A stretch of 64,000 nucleotides of DNA from Abditibacteriaceae bacterium (lineage in GTDB: Bacteria > Armatimonadota > Abditibacteriia > Abditibacteriales > Abditibacteriaceae), in assembly GCA_019239895.1 (NCBI GenBank), contig JAFAZH010000058.1:1-64000 (forward strand). Reading direction: 5' to 3'. Below are positions 57,058-64,000 of the stretch, one piece after another (position 1 is the stretch's first letter; each line of letters starts with the position of its first letter). The position numbers and the translations under genes are program-made. The notes below the pieces were generated by a model. That model was given only the letters and a program-made list of their open reading frames with translations. It made no database searches and was not told where the DNA came from.

Positions 57058-57777
57058 ATGAATCACAAGACACTCGCCATATTGATAACCGCACAGGCTA
57101 TAATAGTGACTTTATTGGGTCAGGCTAAAGCAGACCAGCCATCGCATCTATCCACCCTGCCAAAATTACAGCCCGCAAGTTCTTGTCTCCAGATAGTTCA
57201 AAGCCAAAAGGCTTTAACTCTTAAACACCCGCCAGTGTCCAAACTCATAAGCGTTAGATGGGTGCGGTATTGCGTGCTGCAACGGCCACATACGATTCGA
57301 CAAGCCATCCTCCAAGCCATTCGTTTGTCAAGTGGACAGGGCCTTTTTGTTATACCGGATTTAGAGACTTACGCTCCTATAGCGATTGCTGGCAGCCGTC
57401 GTCCTAACGGTTCTCTTCTCGTCGAGTTTCGGCTTGGGGGCTGGCGCTGGGAACACAGGGTCAAGGAGAAATTATTTGAGGTTCGCTTTAGGCGCACTGG
57501 TGTCTCACTAACGTCTTTTCGACGCATCAAGCCACCTTCTGCTCCTGAAGCAAATCGGTGTAAAGCTATTGCCGTAGCGTGCGCTTATAGTTTCAGCCAT
57601 GACTTAAAGAAGGTTGGCTTGAAGTTGGGGAATCGGTTTCAGATAGAACCGCAAAAGACCAATGCCGATGGATTTCATATGACTATTGACACAAATTATC
57701 CTGCTACTACAGGTGACTGTTTTGACATTGGCGTGTCCTATAACTTTCGTGTGCTTTATCTTAATCCTACCAGTTAA
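57058..57777 (+). CDS. Exported unknown protein (integron cassette)
   Basis: 239 aa. Signal peptide (MNHKTLAILITAQAIIVTLL then GQAKA). The remainder is basic and mixed alpha/beta, with no known family (VRWVRYCVLQRPHTIRQAIL; LLVEFRLGGWRWEHRVKEKL). It lies between an attI-like core (56996) and an attC (57793-57876), just as a gene cassette should, in the orientation expected from the core sites. Confidence 0.7.
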   Translation: MNHKTLAILITAQAIIVTLLGQAKADQPSHLSTLPKLQPASSCLQIVQSQKALTLKHPPVSKLISVRWVRYCVLQRPHTIRQAILQAIRLSSGQGLFVIPDLETYAPIAIAGSRRPNGSLLVEFRLGGWRWEHRVKEKLFEVRFRRTGVSLTSFRRIKPPSAPEANRCKAIAVACAYSFSHDLKKVGLKLGNRFQIEPQKTNADGFHMTIDTNYPATTGDCFDIGVSYNFRVLYLNPTS

Positions 57778-57792
57778 GGATACCTGACACCG

Positions 57793-57876
57793 GCCCAACC
57801 AGGCGGTGCACACCGACGTCCTGCGCTCCGTTCGTTCCTCACTTCGCTACGGGCGCGGGTGAACTTGGCGTTGGGC
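57793..57876 (+). other. attC site 1
   Basis: GCCCAAC (RYYYAAC) at 57793-57799 and GTTGGGC (GTTRRRY) at 57870-57876, 84 bp. The inner region is partly complementary (GGTGCACACC / GGGTGAACTTGGC). It comes 15 bp after the stop of the cassette gene. Confidence 0.72.
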
Positions 57877-57926
57877 CATCGCGCTGCATATCATACACTA
57901 TACAGACAGATGCAATCGCTAAAATC

Positions 57927-59519
57927 ATGAATAAGACAAGAATGTTACTTAAAGTCACAGCACGCCGAAGGGGAATGTTCCTTGCGTCTCTGATTGTGCT
58001 GTCGAGTTTCTTATGCCTTATCTCATCTCCAGCGCAGCAGGCAGTCCCTCAAAAACAAGTGAGATCGCCACACTCGTATAATTCGTTCATTGAAGGCACC
58101 GTTTATGATCGCCATGACAAAACGCCTCTCGCTGATATTGAAATTGGCATAGGAAGTGATGAGACAGATAGTTATGGCAAAGTTAAAACTGACCATCAAG
58201 GCCACTATAGAATTCCTGTAGCACTTGGCAAAGGCTATCTTATAACGGCTGAGGGCGCCGCCTACAGTGATTTTGCTTTTCAGGATTTGATAATTCCGGC
58301 CAATGGTATGAAACGCGATATCGGGTTGCTGAAAAAAGGAGTGGTCAAGGGCACGGTGCGTGATACATCTGGCAGGCCCATTGCGGGAGCGCGGTTATTT
58401 TTCTTTGGGCCTTCTGGTTATAACGGCGATAAAGTTATCACTGCCACGGACGGTTCGTTTTACACAGATGCCCTGGATATTGATTATGATGCTAACCCGA
58501 CGCAGTATGAACTCCTGATAACGCAACCAAAATATTCCTATATCGAGACAAAGCTATCCGTGCAACCGCACTATGCCGCGACCGATGAACACGTCGCAAA
58601 CTTTGTTCTGCTCGCACGAGCAATTGTCAAAGGGCGCATCACCAGCCAAGGCAAAGCGATAAAAGATGCTTCGTTAGTTCCTGCTCTTATCAATGGCACG
58701 ATGCCGTTTGACTCTAATACGGACAATCAGGAGATTGACAGTCTGATCCAGATGACGGATAGTAACGGCAACTATACTCTATCGTTAAGTGCCCCGCAAA
58801 CCTACAACATTGATATATCTGGCGAAGATACCGTAGCGACTCGTGTCCAGATGCATTTGGTGCCGGGTCAAAGCATCACGATCAATCGTGATCTGGCCCC
58901 TTTTCCCTATGGTTCCATCGCAGGGCGGGTGATTAATTTAGCAGGCCATCAGGTAGTGGGCGCGGCGATTGAGCTATGGACACCGAGGACCAGTGAGACC
59001 GATCCTGTGGCCTACACCGATAAACGTGGGCGCTATGTCGTGCGGAAAGTCGCGCCTGGTGATGATTATGTAGTCTTTGCCTACATGCCAAAGGCACAGA
59101 TGCGCACGGGGCCAAATAAGGAAAGTGTCCGTGTGCGTTCTTATAAAACCACCATCGTGAACTTGCGGGGCGATACCGTTCCGCCTCGATGCCATATTTT
59201 ATCACCACTTCCCGGCGCGACGGTAAAGGGCATAGTTTCAGTGCGCGCTAAGGGCACCGATAATGATGGCGTGTCCGTCATTGTTTTGATGGTCGAGAAT
59301 GAATGGATTAAAGATGTCGAAATTTCCCATACGGATGAGGGTCTGCCTTTCGATGGAAAGCCAAGTCAAACTCATTGGGTTCGCCGGGGCCGTGCCGCTT
59401 TTGAATGGGATAGCCGAAAGGTTAGTGACGGCTGGCATCTCCTGAGAATTGACGTTTATGACATAGACGGCAATATGGCGAGCCGCACGGTTAAAGTCAA
59501 AGTTCACAACGCTCGTTGA
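57927..59519 (+). CDS. Exported multi-domain beta-repeat protein (integron cassette)
   Basis: 530 aa. Signal peptide (FLASLIVLSSFLCLISSPAQQA), then four or five carboxypeptidase-regulatory (transthyretin-like) units (FIEGTVYDRHDKTPLADIEI; KGTVRDTSGRPIAGARLFFF; KGRITSQGKAIKDASLVPA; AGRVINLAGHQVVGAAIELW), then a C-terminal Ig-like domain (PPRCHILSPLPGATVKGIVS) rather like those of surface cohesins. This is the same module type as in the 1777-aa protein. It lies between two attC sites, so it was mobile as a cassette; at 1.6 kb it is large for one. Confidence 0.8.
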   Translation: MNKTRMLLKVTARRRGMFLASLIVLSSFLCLISSPAQQAVPQKQVRSPHSYNSFIEGTVYDRHDKTPLADIEIGIGSDETDSYGKVKTDHQGHYRIPVALGKGYLITAEGAAYSDFAFQDLIIPANGMKRDIGLLKKGVVKGTVRDTSGRPIAGARLFFFGPSGYNGDKVITATDGSFYTDALDIDYDANPTQYELLITQPKYSYIETKLSVQPHYAATDEHVANFVLLARAIVKGRITSQGKAIKDASLVPALINGTMPFDSNTDNQEIDSLIQMTDSNGNYTLSLSAPQTYNIDISGEDTVATRVQMHLVPGQSITINRDLAPFPYGSIAGRVINLAGHQVVGAAIELWTPRTSETDPVAYTDKRGRYVVRKVAPGDDYVVFAYMPKAQMRTGPNKESVRVRSYKTTIVNLRGDTVPPRCHILSPLPGATVKGIVSVRAKGTDNDGVSVIVLMVENEWIKDVEISHTDEGLPFDGKPSQTHWVRRGRAAFEWDSRKVSDGWHLLRIDVYDIDGNMASRTVKVKVHNAR

Positions 59520-59534
59520 GGTGACGCAACATCG

Positions 59535-59631
59535 GCTCAACCAGTCGGTGCAGCCGACGCCAAACCGCTTCATCGTTTGGGTTGGGCAAAGTGTGCGTTA
59601 CGGTTTAGCGCGGCTGACCTAAGCGTTGGGC
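59535..59631 (+). other. attC site 2 (well formed)
   Basis: GCTCAAC (59535-59541) and GTTGGGC (59625-59631) with inner arms CAGCCGACGCCAAACCG and CGGTTTAGCGCGGCTG, complementary apart from an offset of a few bases as in real attC (L''/L' boxes). 97 bp. Strongest cassette site in the window. Its right flank, CGCTGCGCG, equals that of the attI-like repeats. Confidence 0.85.
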
Positions 59632-59686
59632 CGCTGCGCGATAAGTTTTGGAAGCGTCAACTATAAATTGTCCAGGAAAACCCCAA

Positions 59687-60253
59687 ATGATTAAATTCGG
59701 CAATCAGAAAAAGTTACTATTCATTAGCTTCGTTGCTATTCTGGGAATGATCCATTCTATTTCAGTACCTGCGCAACCGCCTGCACAAGCGCCGCTCCAA
59801 CAGGTATTCACCCAAAAAGCTCGCAAGGCTCTGATGGCAAGCATCACCAAAGCTAAGGAATTACATTGTCCTGAGGTGGGAACGAATTTTCTGCTGTGGG
59901 CTTTAGTGTCGGACAAAGAAGGAACTCCCGCCAAAATTTTGCAGAAGATGGGGGTGCCGTTAGAAACCATTCGTTTGCAAGCGGAAGCAGAAATGGCTTG
60001 GAGCCATGAAACAGATAGAGAAATGCCAGCCGATGAGCCAAAACTCTCGGAAGGGATCAAACACGTTTTAGAGTTCGCTGCCGATGAAGCTAAACACAGG
60101 CCGGGCGACAACAAGGATATTGAGAGTGAGCATTTGCTATTAGGTCTGCTTCGTTACAAACAGGATTTGCCCTTTAGTTATACGGTTCTGCGTAGAGCAG
60201 GGGTAACGCTCGAAAAAGCACGTCAGGAGTTCGCCAAACAGCCTCGTGAATGA
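59687..60253 (+). CDS. Exported Clp_N-repeat protein (integron cassette)
   Basis: 188 aa from ATG 59687 (AGGAAAA upstream; a TTG at 59648 is less likely). Signal peptide (LLFISFVAILGMIHSISVPA), Pro/Gln linker, then two Clp_N repeats (TQKARKALMASITKAKELHCPEVGTNFLLWALVSDKEG; LEFAADEAKHRPGDNKDIESEHLLLGLLRYKQDLP). Clp_N domains normally sit on cytoplasmic Clp ATPases, so an exported one is unusual. It lies between attC sites 2 and 3. Confidence 0.78.
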   Translation: MIKFGNQKKLLFISFVAILGMIHSISVPAQPPAQAPLQQVFTQKARKALMASITKAKELHCPEVGTNFLLWALVSDKEGTPAKILQKMGVPLETIRLQAEAEMAWSHETDREMPADEPKLSEGIKHVLEFAADEAKHRPGDNKDIESEHLLLGLLRYKQDLPFSYTVLRRAGVTLEKARQEFAKQPRE

Positions 60254-60256
60254 ATT

Positions 60257-60423
60257 TCTCAACAGCCGCTGAACTTAGGGTTGTGCTGCGGCGGGCGGTT
60301 TGGCTGCGTGTCATACTGTATAAAGCCTTGGCGTAGCTTAGTCGTATGCGAGATTAACGCCTCCAAAATCGAACCAAGGGCACAGGGCAACGCCAACCAA
60401 TTGGCTCTGGCTAAGCGTTGGTC
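60257..60423 (+). other. attC site 3 (diverged)
   Basis: TCTCAAC (60257-60263, one base off RYYYAAC) and GTTGGTC (60417-60423, one base off GTTRRRY), 167 bp. The right end reads TGGCTCTGGCTAAGCGTTGG, close to attC 2 (CGGCTGACCTAAGCGTTGGG). Inner complementarity is weak. Confidence 0.5.
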
Positions 60424-60443
60424 TTGCATGGAAGGGAAATTCT

Positions 60444-60878
60444 ATGTCGGCACAAAAAAATAAAGCTCATATTCTCCGCTTCACGGAGCAAGTTCTTAAT
60501 AACCACAATCTGGCAGCCTGCGATGATCTGGTGGCCCCCGATTTCGTCGAACTGGACCCGTTTCCCGGCCAGGAACAGGGCCGCGAAGGTCTTAAAGGAG
60601 TCCTGGCCCAGATGCGCAGTGCCTTTCCCGACATCCACTGGAGCATTGAAGAGCAGATTGCCGAAGCGGACAAGGTGGTCACCCGCTTCGTATGGCGGGG
60701 GACGCATCAAGGCGAGTTCTTTGGCGTGCCCGCCACTGGCCAGCAGGTGGCCGTGCCCGGTGTGGTGATAGATCGTATCGTTGAAGGCAAAATGCAGGAC
60801 AGCCGTATCCTGATGGATACCCTGAGCTTGATGCAGCAGTTGGGTGCCGTGCCGCCGCCCGGCCAGCCTGGGAGCTAA
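60444..60878 (+). CDS. SnoaL-like ester cyclase-family protein
   Basis: 144 aa, NTF2-like fold: ILRFTEQVLNNHNLAACDDLVAPDFVELDP, GREGLKGVLAQMRSAFPDIHWSIEEQIAEADKVVTRFVWRGTHQGEFFGVPATGQQVAVPGVVIDRIVEGKMQDSRI. This is the SnoaL-like/ester cyclase pattern used by polyketide cyclases and steroid-type isomerases; the role here is unknown. GAAGGGAAATTCT precedes the ATG. It lies directly after attC 3, so may be the last cassette. The 60879-61103 gap has no clear R'' or R' site. Confidence 0.88.
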   Translation: MSAQKNKAHILRFTEQVLNNHNLAACDDLVAPDFVELDPFPGQEQGREGLKGVLAQMRSAFPDIHWSIEEQIAEADKVVTRFVWRGTHQGEFFGVPATGQQVAVPGVVIDRIVEGKMQDSRILMDTLSLMQQLGAVPPPGQPGS

Positions 60879-61103
60879 TCTGGATAGTGGAAGCATGGCT
60901 AATGGCCTCTACCATGTGAACCGGGGGGCAGCCAACAAGCGGACACCAGCCAACAGCTTGGGGAACTTACTCCTCATGCGTTGAGGTTATGTGCTGCATA
61001 AACGGCTAAGGGAGCCGTAGCCCACTGATGCGCCATTGCCTTATGAACCTCTGCATTTTCTGGCGATGCTACAGCGAATAGAGGCCGGTGTCATAGATCA
61101 ACC

Positions 61104-62282
61104 ATGAACCACCTATTTTCATACTCGCTCCCGTCATTATTCACCATCATTTTCCTGCTGGCGACAGTGGGATCAACCGCCGCCGACCCATCGCCATCTA
61201 TCTCACATTTCATCATTGGAGCCGACGCCTCGCATGTGGGGTTCTTTGAGACGCGGGGCAAGGTCTATCGAGAGGCCGGGCAGCCGCGTGACCCGTTCAA
61301 GATCATGAAAGAGCACGGCATCAATTGTATTCGGCTGCGCCTGTTTACCAGCAGCAACGAGCAAGCTCAACGCAACCCTTACAACAGCATTAATAACCTC
61401 GCTTACACGGTGCCGCTCGCGGTGCGGGTGAAACAGGCCGGGCTACAGTTGCTCTTAGATTTTCATTATGCCGATAGTTGGGCCGATCCTGCCCATCAGC
61501 CCAAGCCGCGTGCGTGGCAGGGCTTATCCTTCGAGCAACTCGAACAGCGGATGTTTGAATACAACCGCGACTGCATCGCCGCTTTCAAACGCGCTAGCGC
61601 GATGCCCGACTATGTGCAGGTCGGCAATGAGATCACGCCCGGCATGGCGTGGCCAGATGGCAAGGTGGGTGGGGCGAATGATACGCCAGCGCAGTGGGAG
61701 AAGTTGGGACGTTTGATGAAAGCGGCCATGCGTGGCATTCATGAGGCGGCGGGACGCGAGATGCCCAAACTCATTGTCCACATTGACCGGGGCGGCGACT
61801 GGGCCACCACCCAATGGTTCTTCGACCACCTGCGCGAGCAGCACGTTGAGTTCGACATCATCGGCCAAAGTTACTACCCCTTCTGGCACGGCACCCTCGA
61901 TGACCTGCGCACCTGTCTCACCAATGCCGCGCAACGCTATGGCAAACCAGTCATAGTAGCCGAAACCGACTTCCCGTGGGTGGATAAAGACAGCGCAGGC
62001 CAACCCGCCAAACCCATTATCGGTATCCCGCCGGGTAAAGCGGGCCAGGTGCAATTCATCCAGGCATTGGGCCAAGTGGTGCGGGGCGTGCCTGACGGCA
62101 AGGGCATCGGCATTTTCTGGTGGGCAGCGGAATACCTACCCCTCGACGGCACCAATCTGGCCGGGTTCGAGGGTCGCTCCTTTTTCGATCACGACGGCAA
62201 CGTGTTGCCCATCGCAGGGGCGTTTGGCCAACTGGCTCAACAGGATGCGAAGTCCGTGGTGAGCGCGGCCCCGTTCAGATAA
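61104..62282 (+). CDS. Arabinogalactan endo-beta-1,4-galactanase (GH53)
   Basis: 392 aa. Signal peptide (LPSLFTIIFLLATVGSTAA), then the GH53 barrel: FIIGADASHVGFFETRG, GINCIRLRLFTSSNEQAQRN, LQLLLDFHYADSWADPAHQPKPRAW, acid/base Glu in DYVQVGNEITPGMAWPDG, nucleophile Glu in KPVIVAETDFPWVD, and IFWWAAEYLPLDGTN. Complete. Hydrolyses beta-1,4-galactan in type I arabinogalactan; complements the GH51 enzyme at 48254. Confidence 0.93.
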   Translation: MNHLFSYSLPSLFTIIFLLATVGSTAADPSPSISHFIIGADASHVGFFETRGKVYREAGQPRDPFKIMKEHGINCIRLRLFTSSNEQAQRNPYNSINNLAYTVPLAVRVKQAGLQLLLDFHYADSWADPAHQPKPRAWQGLSFEQLEQRMFEYNRDCIAAFKRASAMPDYVQVGNEITPGMAWPDGKVGGANDTPAQWEKLGRLMKAAMRGIHEAAGREMPKLIVHIDRGGDWATTQWFFDHLREQHVEFDIIGQSYYPFWHGTLDDLRTCLTNAAQRYGKPVIVAETDFPWVDKDSAGQPAKPIIGIPPGKAGQVQFIQALGQVVRGVPDGKGIGIFWWAAEYLPLDGTNLAGFEGRSFFDHDGNVLPIAGAFGQLAQQDAKSVVSAAPFR

Positions 62283-62328
62283 CGAGAAGGGCCGCGAGGG
62301 CTGGTAGCCGGGGGTGGGGCAGTGGCGC

Positions 62329-62928
62329 TTACAGCTTGAGGCACGGCAGCCCGGCATTTAAAGCGGCTGACCACTCAGCACGCTCTTTAGCCGCATCCAG
62401 GGCAAGGGGTGGGGCAGGGGTCGCTACACGTTGCTGTAACGCCAACTGCCACCAACCGACGCTATGCCACGCTCCGAATTTGTAACCAACAGCCTCGTAA
62501 ACTCCGACTGGCTGAAATCCCATCGCCTCATGGAGACCAACGCTGGCCGGATTGGGCAGGGTCGCGCCCGCGTAGGCGTTGTAGAAGCCTTGCAAACGCA
62601 GCATCTCGAACAGCGAAGCATATAAAGCCTTGCCCACACCGGCCCGATGATGGTGTTGATGAATGTAAACCGACACGTCCACCGACCATAAATAAGCGGC
62701 CCTGGCGCTGTGCGCAGCGGCATAGACGTAGCCGATTACCGCACCTTGATGCTCACAAACCAACCACGGGAAGTGGGGCAGTGTGTTTTCAATGCGTTGC
62801 CGCATCGCTGCGGTGGAAGGCGGTTCAATTTCAAATGAAATGACCGTGTCCGTGACGTAGGGCCTGTAAATGCCTTGAACCTGAGCCGCATCAGCGGCGT
62901 GCGCCAGCCGGATAGAAGTTGAGAGCAT
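62329..62928 (-). CDS. GNAT N-acetyltransferase (phosphinothricin acetyltransferase-like)
   Basis: 199 aa. GNAT fold: IRLAHAADAAQVQGIYRPYVTDTVISFEIEPPST, FPWLVCEHQGAVIGYVYAAA, SVYIHQHHHRAGVGKALYASL (R/Q-x-x-G-x-G/A acetyl-CoA loop), NAYAGATLPNPASVGLHEAMGFQPVGVY. This order is that of the phosphinothricin acetyltransferase group, which acetylates amino-acid-like substrates. Convergent with the galactanase gene. Confidence 0.9.
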   Translation of the reverse strand: MLSTSIRLAHAADAAQVQGIYRPYVTDTVISFEIEPPSTAAMRQRIENTLPHFPWLVCEHQGAVIGYVYAAAHSARAAYLWSVDVSVYIHQHHHRAGVGKALYASLFEMLRLQGFYNAYAGATLPNPASVGLHEAMGFQPVGVYEAVGYKFGAWHSVGWWQLALQQRVATPAPPLALDAAKERAEWSAALNAGLPCLKL

Positions 62929-63100
62929 ACGCCTTATTATGACACATGACAGGCGACCTCATCGTGGGCCGCCGCACATCGCTCAGGTGCCACAGATGCC
63001 AATGCGCCGGGAGCGGGGGTCTCGTCCAGAAACAAGAGCGGGCTGACAGCGGCTGTATCGGCTGGTTAGACCGCACGCAGTCCAATTTAGGCCAATCTGC

Positions 63101-63556
63101 TTAATCCAGTCTGCGGGTATACCAGTTGGGCTTATAAGGCTCAACGGTGAGCATGTCTCGACCCGCAACATCAATATGGCTCTGCACTCTGCCGGCTCCC
63201 CAATTCACCGCATAGTAATCAGAGGGGCGCAATGCCTGGCTGCAAAAGAGATAGCCTTCCATATCGGCACCCCGCCCATACCAGGTGGGGAATAACACGA
63301 ACAAACGACCATCAGCTTTGCGTTCGGCGTAGACTTCACCGCGCGGAGCCAGCTCGCTAAAAGCAGCGGGCAGCCGCACGACACCCGCTTTGTTGGCCGT
63401 GAGAACGCCTTGCTGTATTTGTTGAACAATAAGCTGATAACGCGCCACTGGATTGGGACGAAGCACCATCAATCCAGCCAGTAACAAAAGGATTCCGGTC
63501 GCAAGGGAGATGATTTTGCCACGCGCCTGCATAACCGAAAGTATATCGCGCCGCAT
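63101..63556 (-). CDS. Membrane-anchored unknown protein
   Basis: About 151 aa. N-terminal helix (KIISLATGILLLLAGLMVL) as signal anchor, then a soluble domain with no recognised family (LPAAFSELAPRGEVYAERKADG; LFVLFPTWYGRGADMEGYLF). The GTG/ATG at 63559/63556 or the ATG at 63532 (MQARGK) could be the start; I use 63556 but am unsure. Alone between two gaps with nothing recognised. Confidence 0.6.
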   Translation of the reverse strand: MRRDILSVMQARGKIISLATGILLLLAGLMVLRPNPVARYQLIVQQIQQGVLTANKAGVVRLPAAFSELAPRGEVYAERKADGRLFVLFPTWYGRGADMEGYLFCSQALRPSDYYAVNWGAGRVQSHIDVAGRDMLTVEPYKPNWYTRRLD

Positions 63557-63652
63557 CACCTCTGGTGGGGCTAACGCTGGAATCGCGCGATGGCTTGGCG
63601 CATTAGCGGCGGGGTGTCGGTTGCACCGCCTGGCTAATCGGAGTTCACTGAC

Positions 63653-63964
63653 TTAGCCATATTTCTTCACAGCTTGCTCGATAGCTGGCCCGGCTTTTGC
63701 CAAATCCTCAGGCGTCATAACTGGTTGTAGTGCTACACTGGCATTGAGGGTGAGCATCCACGGTTCGGTGACTGCTGGAATTTGGGAAGGGTCTTTCAAG
63801 TCGAGGATGATTAACCCTGACCGCTTGCCGTTGGCGGCCAGAAAGTAGGCGGCCTCCGGTTTCGTCTCGTCGAGGATGGACTGAATAGTCTTAGCCAGGC
63901 TGCCATCCTTGATCGCGGCATTAGCGGACTCCACAGGAAGTTCAACTGTTAGCAAAACGCGCAT
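63653..63964 (-). CDS. Small soluble protein, DUF3303-like
   Basis: 103 aa from ATG 63964 (GGAGGTTAGTG upstream). MRVLLTVELPVESANAAIKD, then AAYFLAANGKRSGLIILDLKDPSQIPAVTEPW, a ferredoxin-like dimeric alpha/beta-barrel pattern seen in small proteins of the DUF3303/GYD type. No catalytic role assigned. It ends before the window edge and nothing further is annotated to the right. Confidence 0.6.
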   Translation of the reverse strand: MRVLLTVELPVESANAAIKDGSLAKTIQSILDETKPEAAYFLAANGKRSGLIILDLKDPSQIPAVTEPWMLTLNASVALQPVMTPEDLAKAGPAIEQAVKKYG

Positions 63965-64000
63965 CACTAACCTCCATTTACAAGATGCTCAGCTTCAACA

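Noticed and set aside
60879-61103. Possible further attC after the SnoaL-like gene (GGTTATGTGC ... GCCAAC)
   Set aside because: Core bases do not match and no paired arms are seen.

Overview
The window is about 58% G+C chromosomal DNA from a bacterium I cannot name with confidence. An ECF sigma factor with a membrane-anchored C-terminal extension, sugar-acting enzymes (GH51 arabinofuranosidase, GH53 galactanase, DUF1080 domain), giant surface proteins built from carboxypeptidase-regulatory repeats, PhyH and Nudix enzymes, and many long G+C-rich inverted repeats between genes fit a free-living, polysaccharide-using member of a group such as Armatimonadota, Planctomycetota or Chloroflexota. That placement is inference. 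I saw no rRNA gene, tRNA gene or CRISPR array.

Layout. 0-1.7 kb: an integron integrase (IntI type) on the + strand, facing away from an attI-like site and a small membrane-protein gene. The cassette array would run leftwards out of the window. 1.8-4 kb: an SPFH / unknown / zinc-ribbon operon. 4-16.3 kb: ordinary metabolic, membrane and regulatory genes, mostly on the - strand (2-hydroxyacid dehydrogenase, histidine kinase, Nudix, DUF1080, MTHFR-like, Clp_N-UVR protein, methyltransferase, PhyH). 16.5-19 kb: a beta-propeller/phosphoesterase fusion. 19.1-22.7 kb: a low-G+C, overlapping three-gene operon of DNA methyltransferase, OLD/RecF-like ATPase and HNH nuclease, which looks like a Septu (PtuAB)-like defence system carrying its own methylase. 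23-25.8 kb: a YciE-like ferritin, three receiver proteins, an XRE regulator and a 23-residue membrane peptide. 25.9-38.7 kb: three large exported proteins (1777, 719 and 582 aa) flanking a NarL-type two-component system. 38.8-52.8 kb: acyltransferase, SPFH protein, kinase, MarR/cupin pair, Flp pilin, MerR/TipAS regulator, ECF sigma factor fused in frame to a Gly-rich exported protein, GH51 enzyme and ABC exporter. 52.8-60.9 kb: accessory DNA with cassette-like genes, attC sites and a repeated family of tiny membrane proteins. 61-64 kb: GH53 galactanase, GNAT acetyltransferase and two small proteins.

Two systems stand out. (1) An exactly 65-bp regulatory module, made of a TGTCGTA/TACGACA palindrome followed by two further half-sites at 22 and 23 bp, lies upstream of four genes: a receiver protein and all three large exported proteins. 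In each copy the last half-site doubles as a -35-like element, with a weak -10-like hexamer exactly 17 bp further on. This looks like a local regulon, perhaps controlled by the NarL-type regulator or the XRE protein encoded inside it. (2) In the 53-57 kb accessory region, three tandem two-gene modules encode membrane proteins of about 50-70 aa that share a C-terminal tail (HSVTVEV, and in the first partner also DGGYQV). Each module is headed by the same GTGGCATAATAG promoter, placed so that the transcript would start at the start codon (leaderless). One member is frameshifted, a seventh copy survives only as its tail, and the region is bounded by attI-like and attC sites matching those beside the integrase 52 kb away, as in a CALIN-type cassette cluster. 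I do not recognise this protein family.
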